This document shows, in pieces, positions 61,833-64,000 of a stretch of 64,000 nucleotides of DNA. A model generated the notes under the pieces. It did not search any database, was not told the origin of the DNA, and saw only the letters and a program-made list of their open reading frames with translations. The DNA is from Psychroserpens luteus (GTDB lineage: Bacteria; Bacteroidota; Bacteroidia; Flavobacteriales; Flavobacteriaceae), in assembly GCF_015319355.1 (NCBI RefSeq), contig NZ_JADILU010000001.1:496001-560000 (forward strand), given 5' to 3'. Each line of letters starts with the position of its first letter. Positions within the stretch are counted from its first letter, which is position 1. The position numbers and the translations under genes are program-made.

Positions 61833-61856
61833 TAATATTTTCTTGTAATTTAAATT

Positions 61857-63035
61857 TTACTTAAAAGCATTCAAACCAGTAACATCCAATCCTGTAATTA
61901 GTAAATGAATATCGTGAGTACCTTCATAAGTTACTACACTTTCTAGATTCATCATGTGTCTCATTATAGAATATTCACCGCTAATTCCCATACCTCCTAA
62001 CATTTGTCTTGAGTCACGAGCAATTTTTAAAGCCATATCTACATTGTTACGTTTCGCCATAGATATTTGTGCTGAAGTTGCAGTTCCATTTTCACGCATC
62101 ACACCTAATCGCCAAGCTAATAATTGAGCTTTAGTGATTTCGGTAATCATTTCAGCTAATTTCTTTTGTTGTAATTGAAATTGACCAATAGGTTTTCCAA
62201 ATTGCATACGCTCTTTGCTATAACGCAAAGCAGTATCATAACAATCCATTGCAGCTCCAATAGCTCCCCAAGCAATACCAAAACGAGCAGAATCTAAACA
62301 ACCTAATGGTGCTCCTAATCCAGATTTGTTTGGTAATAAATTCTCTTTAGGCACTTTTACATTATCAAAGATAAGCTCACCAGTAGCAGATGCTCTAAGT
62401 GACCATTTGTTGTGTGTTTCTGGTGTAGAGAAACCTTCCATACCACGTTCAACAATAAGTCCGTGAATACGACCACTTTCATCTTTTGCCCAAACTACTG
62501 CTATTTGACAGAAAGGTGAATTTGAAATCCACATTTTAGCACCATTTAAAAGATAATGGTCACCCATATCTTTAAAGTTGGTAACCATACCTGCTGGATT
62601 ACTACCATGATCAGGCTCTGTTAATCCAAAAGATCCAATCCACTCACCACTAGCTAATTTTGGCAAATATTTTTGGCGTTGTTCTTCGTTACCATATTTC
62701 CAAATAGGATACATGACTAAAGACGATTGTACAGAAGCTGTACTTCTAACTCCAGAGTCACCACGTTCAATTTCTTGCATGATTAAACCATAAGAAATTT
62801 GATCCAAACCAGCGCCTCCATATTCTTCCGGAATGTAAGGTCCAAAAGCACCTATTTCAGCTAAACCCTTTACGATTTGTGTAGGGAATTCTGCTTTTTG
62901 AGCATACTCTTCAATGATTGGTGAAACATCACGTTTTACCCAGTCTCTGGCTGCATCACGTACTAATTTATGTTCTTCGGTAAGTAATTCATCAAGATTG
63001 TAATAATCTGGTGCTTCGAATAAATCTGGCTTCAT
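61857..63035 (-). CDS. Glutaryl-CoA dehydrogenase-like acyl-CoA dehydrogenase
   Basis: A 392-residue flavoenzyme starting at MKPDLFEAPDYYNL (ATG 63035; a TTG eight codons upstream is not needed). FGLTEPDHGSNPAGM, FSTPETHNKWSLRASATGE and NLESVVTYEGTHDIH, where the Glu is the catalytic base, match glutaryl-CoA dehydrogenases. Oxidatively decarboxylates glutaryl-CoA to crotonyl-CoA in lysine and tryptophan breakdown. Monocistronic. Confidence 0.9.
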   Translation of the reverse strand: MKPDLFEAPDYYNLDELLTEEHKLVRDAARDWVKRDVSPIIEEYAQKAEFPTQIVKGLAEIGAFGPYIPEEYGGAGLDQISYGLIMQEIERGDSGVRSTASVQSSLVMYPIWKYGNEEQRQKYLPKLASGEWIGSFGLTEPDHGSNPAGMVTNFKDMGDHYLLNGAKMWISNSPFCQIAVVWAKDESGRIHGLIVERGMEGFSTPETHNKWSLRASATGELIFDNVKVPKENLLPNKSGLGAPLGCLDSARFGIAWGAIGAAMDCYDTALRYSKERMQFGKPIGQFQLQQKKLAEMITEITKAQLLAWRLGVMRENGTATSAQISMAKRNNVDMALKIARDSRQMLGGMGISGEYSIMRHMMNLESVVTYEGTHDIHLLITGLDVTGLNAFK

Positions 63036-63144
63036 TTGATAGTTTTTATTATTGTTCAAAAGTCAAATGCTGTCGCTTACGCTCAAGTCATTATGAGTCA
63101 TATAATATTTGAATAACAAAAATAACGAAAACGTTTTCTTAAAA

Positions 63145-63858
63145 CTACATTTTCAAATAAAAATTGGCTGTCAAATTAATGTAGTCCTCTGTATAATGAT
63201 GACGCGTAGTTTCAATAATTAATTCTTTAATTTCTAGATTTTTTTTCACGAATGAAAATTCAATGAGACTTCTTTTTATTTCTGCGGAAGGGTTTCCTCT
63301 AACATGTAAAATTTGTTTCGGAAAAAGAGAAACTTGACTAGCAAGAGTAATGAATTTTTTTTCTTCGGAAAATGGAATAACAACAGAAAAAATTCCTTCT
63401 TCAGAAAGTAGGGTTGCAACACTTTCTAACAAATGCTCAAAAGGCATCGCATCTTGAAATCGTGCTAGATCTCGTTGAGTACTTTCAGTTTTATAATTTT
63501 CAGCATAAAATGGCGGATTACAAATAATCAAATCATATTTATCTTCAATTTCTTCAGCAAATTCCTCTAAAGAAGCATGATAACAGAATAAGCGATCATT
63601 CCAAGGTGATTGCTCAAAGTTATCTACGCACTGTTCATAAGCTGAATCATCAATTTCTAATGCCTCTATAACTTCAGCATGACTTCGTTGTGCTAACATT
63701 AAAGATAAAACACCTGTTCCAGTACCAATATCTAAGATTGAAAATGGGTTGGTTTCAGTTGAAGTCCAAGCACCTAACAAAACAGTATCTGTACCAATTT
63801 TCATAGCACATTGATCTTGATTAACTGAGAATTGTTTGAATTGAAAAGGCTTATTCAT
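63145..63858 (-). CDS. trmN: tRNA1(Val) (adenine(37)-N6)-methyltransferase
   Basis: A 237-residue class I methyltransferase. ILDIGTGTGVLSLMLAQRS is the SAM site; LIICNPPFYAENYKTEST holds the NPPF N6-adenine catalytic motif. Modifies A37 of tRNA-Val1. In flavobacteria it usually follows rpsP-rimM, in agreement with the partial gene at the window edge. Confidence 0.92.
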   Translation of the reverse strand: MNKPFQFKQFSVNQDQCAMKIGTDTVLLGAWTSTETNPFSILDIGTGTGVLSLMLAQRSHAEVIEALEIDDSAYEQCVDNFEQSPWNDRLFCYHASLEEFAEEIEDKYDLIICNPPFYAENYKTESTQRDLARFQDAMPFEHLLESVATLLSEEGIFSVVIPFSEEKKFITLASQVSLFPKQILHVRGNPSAEIKRSLIEFSFVKKNLEIKELIIETTRHHYTEDYINLTANFYLKM

Positions 63859-63884
63859 GTTCTGTCTTTTGCTAAATCGAAACT

Positions 63885-63958
63885 GTCATTCCTGCGAAAG
63901 CAGGAATCTATTTTTTAGTCTTAAGTAGTTCTTGTTAGATTTCTGCTTTTGCAGGTAT
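63885..63958. repeat. Two palindromic repeats of the GTCATTCC family
   Basis: GTCATTCCTGC-gaaa-GCAGG then AATC at 63885-63908 is intact. A degenerate inverted copy with AGATTTCTGC-tttt-GCAGG lies at 63937-63956. They separate trmN from the next gene. Confidence 0.7.
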
Positions 63959-63965
63959 GGCAAAT

Positions 63966-64000
63966 TTATTCTTCCAAATACAAATCAATCAATCCCTCAG
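63966..64000 (-). CDS. rimM: C-terminus of a minus-strand gene, possibly rimM
   Basis: Only the last ten codons and stop are visible: EGLIDLYLEE then stop. This ending and the position upstream of trmN fit RimM (16S processing factor) in flavobacteria. Too little sequence to be sure. Confidence 0.4.
   Translation of the reverse strand, partial: EGLIDLYLEE

Larger units (their letters stand above)
855..63370. repeat. Dispersed octamer TTCCGAAG/CTTCGGAA (30 copies)
   Basis: First bases: 855, 2611, 3211, 4349, 6976, 8638, 11276, 13153, 13515, 14109, 23097, 24996, 25053, 25840, 27444, 28203, 28843, 30431, 31256, 37608, 38430, 47744, 49420, 50432, 54811, 55837, 57002, 58361, 61790, 63363. Usually flanked by Ts and As as TTTCCGAAGAAA. 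Sixteen copies read TTCCGAAG and fourteen the reverse, on the plus strand. Confidence 0.85.

Noticed and set aside
855-63370. TTCCGAAG as a Chi or KOPS site
   Set aside because: Those sites are strand-polar; here 16 copies read one way and 14 the other, with no trend along the window.
1-64000. tRNA or rRNA genes
   Set aside because: Looked for cloverleaf-compatible segments with TTCGA arms and for rRNA motifs in all spacers; none found by eye.

Overview
The window is AT-rich, densely coded chromosome of a member of the Bacteroidota, almost certainly a marine Flavobacteriaceae (Olleya/Lacinutrix/Psychroserpens/Winogradskyella-like; I do not assign a genus). Supporting this are the TAnnTTTG-type -7 promoter boxes, type IX secretion (T9SS) sorting tails, TonB-dependent receptors, families largely confined to Bacteroidota (DUF4301, DUF3127, DUF3098, DUF4271, DUF4296, DUF6370) and gene neighbourhoods typical of flavobacteria. 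I see no rRNA, tRNA, CRISPR array, transposase or prophage.

Layout. 1-6 kb: DUF4301 and ArfB, a TPP riboswitch with a TonB-dependent receptor, a lipoprotein, GreA and a HIT protein. 6-13 kb: an orphan histidine kinase with two small membrane/zinc-ribbon genes, flavin reductase, DUF3127, Aat, Tag, a thioredoxin-like protein, a TonB-like protein and a small outer-membrane protein. 13-24 kb: truB and uppP, then a LacI/TonB receptor/GH63/symporter/glycerate-kinase cassette, then DUF3098 and ftsX. 24-31 kb: leuS, small lipoprotein genes, alanine dehydrogenase, a zinc peptidase and a Bax-inhibitor-1 protein. 31-38 kb: a three-gene two-component operon, a tail-collar protein and a large T9SS cargo protein. 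38-49 kb: Lrp, saccharopine dehydrogenase, pckA, hemD, DUF4271, a polyprenol mannosyltransferase, dihydroorotase, DUF4296, an epimerase and tyrS. 49-64 kb: YHS protein, LuxE-like protein, a second T9SS cargo, a PhoB/PhoR-like pair, trmB-LysE-ATL, Mrp-NifU-FNR-ferredoxin, a phosphoesterase, a glutaryl-CoA-dehydrogenase-like enzyme, trmN and the tail of a probable rimM.

The most interesting system is the 14.7-22.9 kb cassette. A GH63 enzyme of the mannosylglycerate/glucosylglycerate hydrolase type sits with a glycerate kinase, a sodium:solute symporter, a TonB-dependent receptor and a LacI regulator with a perfect palindromic operator. Together they read as a pathway for eating glycosylglycerate compatible solutes (digeneaside from red algae, or bacterial/cyanobacterial glucosylglycerate). 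The cassette appears inserted into the otherwise typical ftsX-DUF3098-uppP-truB gene run.

Three sequence-level signals stand out. The octamer TTCCGAAG/CTTCGGAA occurs 30 times by hand count, in genes and gaps, against about one expected. A short ORF/leader is duplicated immediately upstream of two unrelated genes (45.8 kb and 52.7 kb). Dispersed palindromic repeats occur in spacers and also in frame inside leuS.
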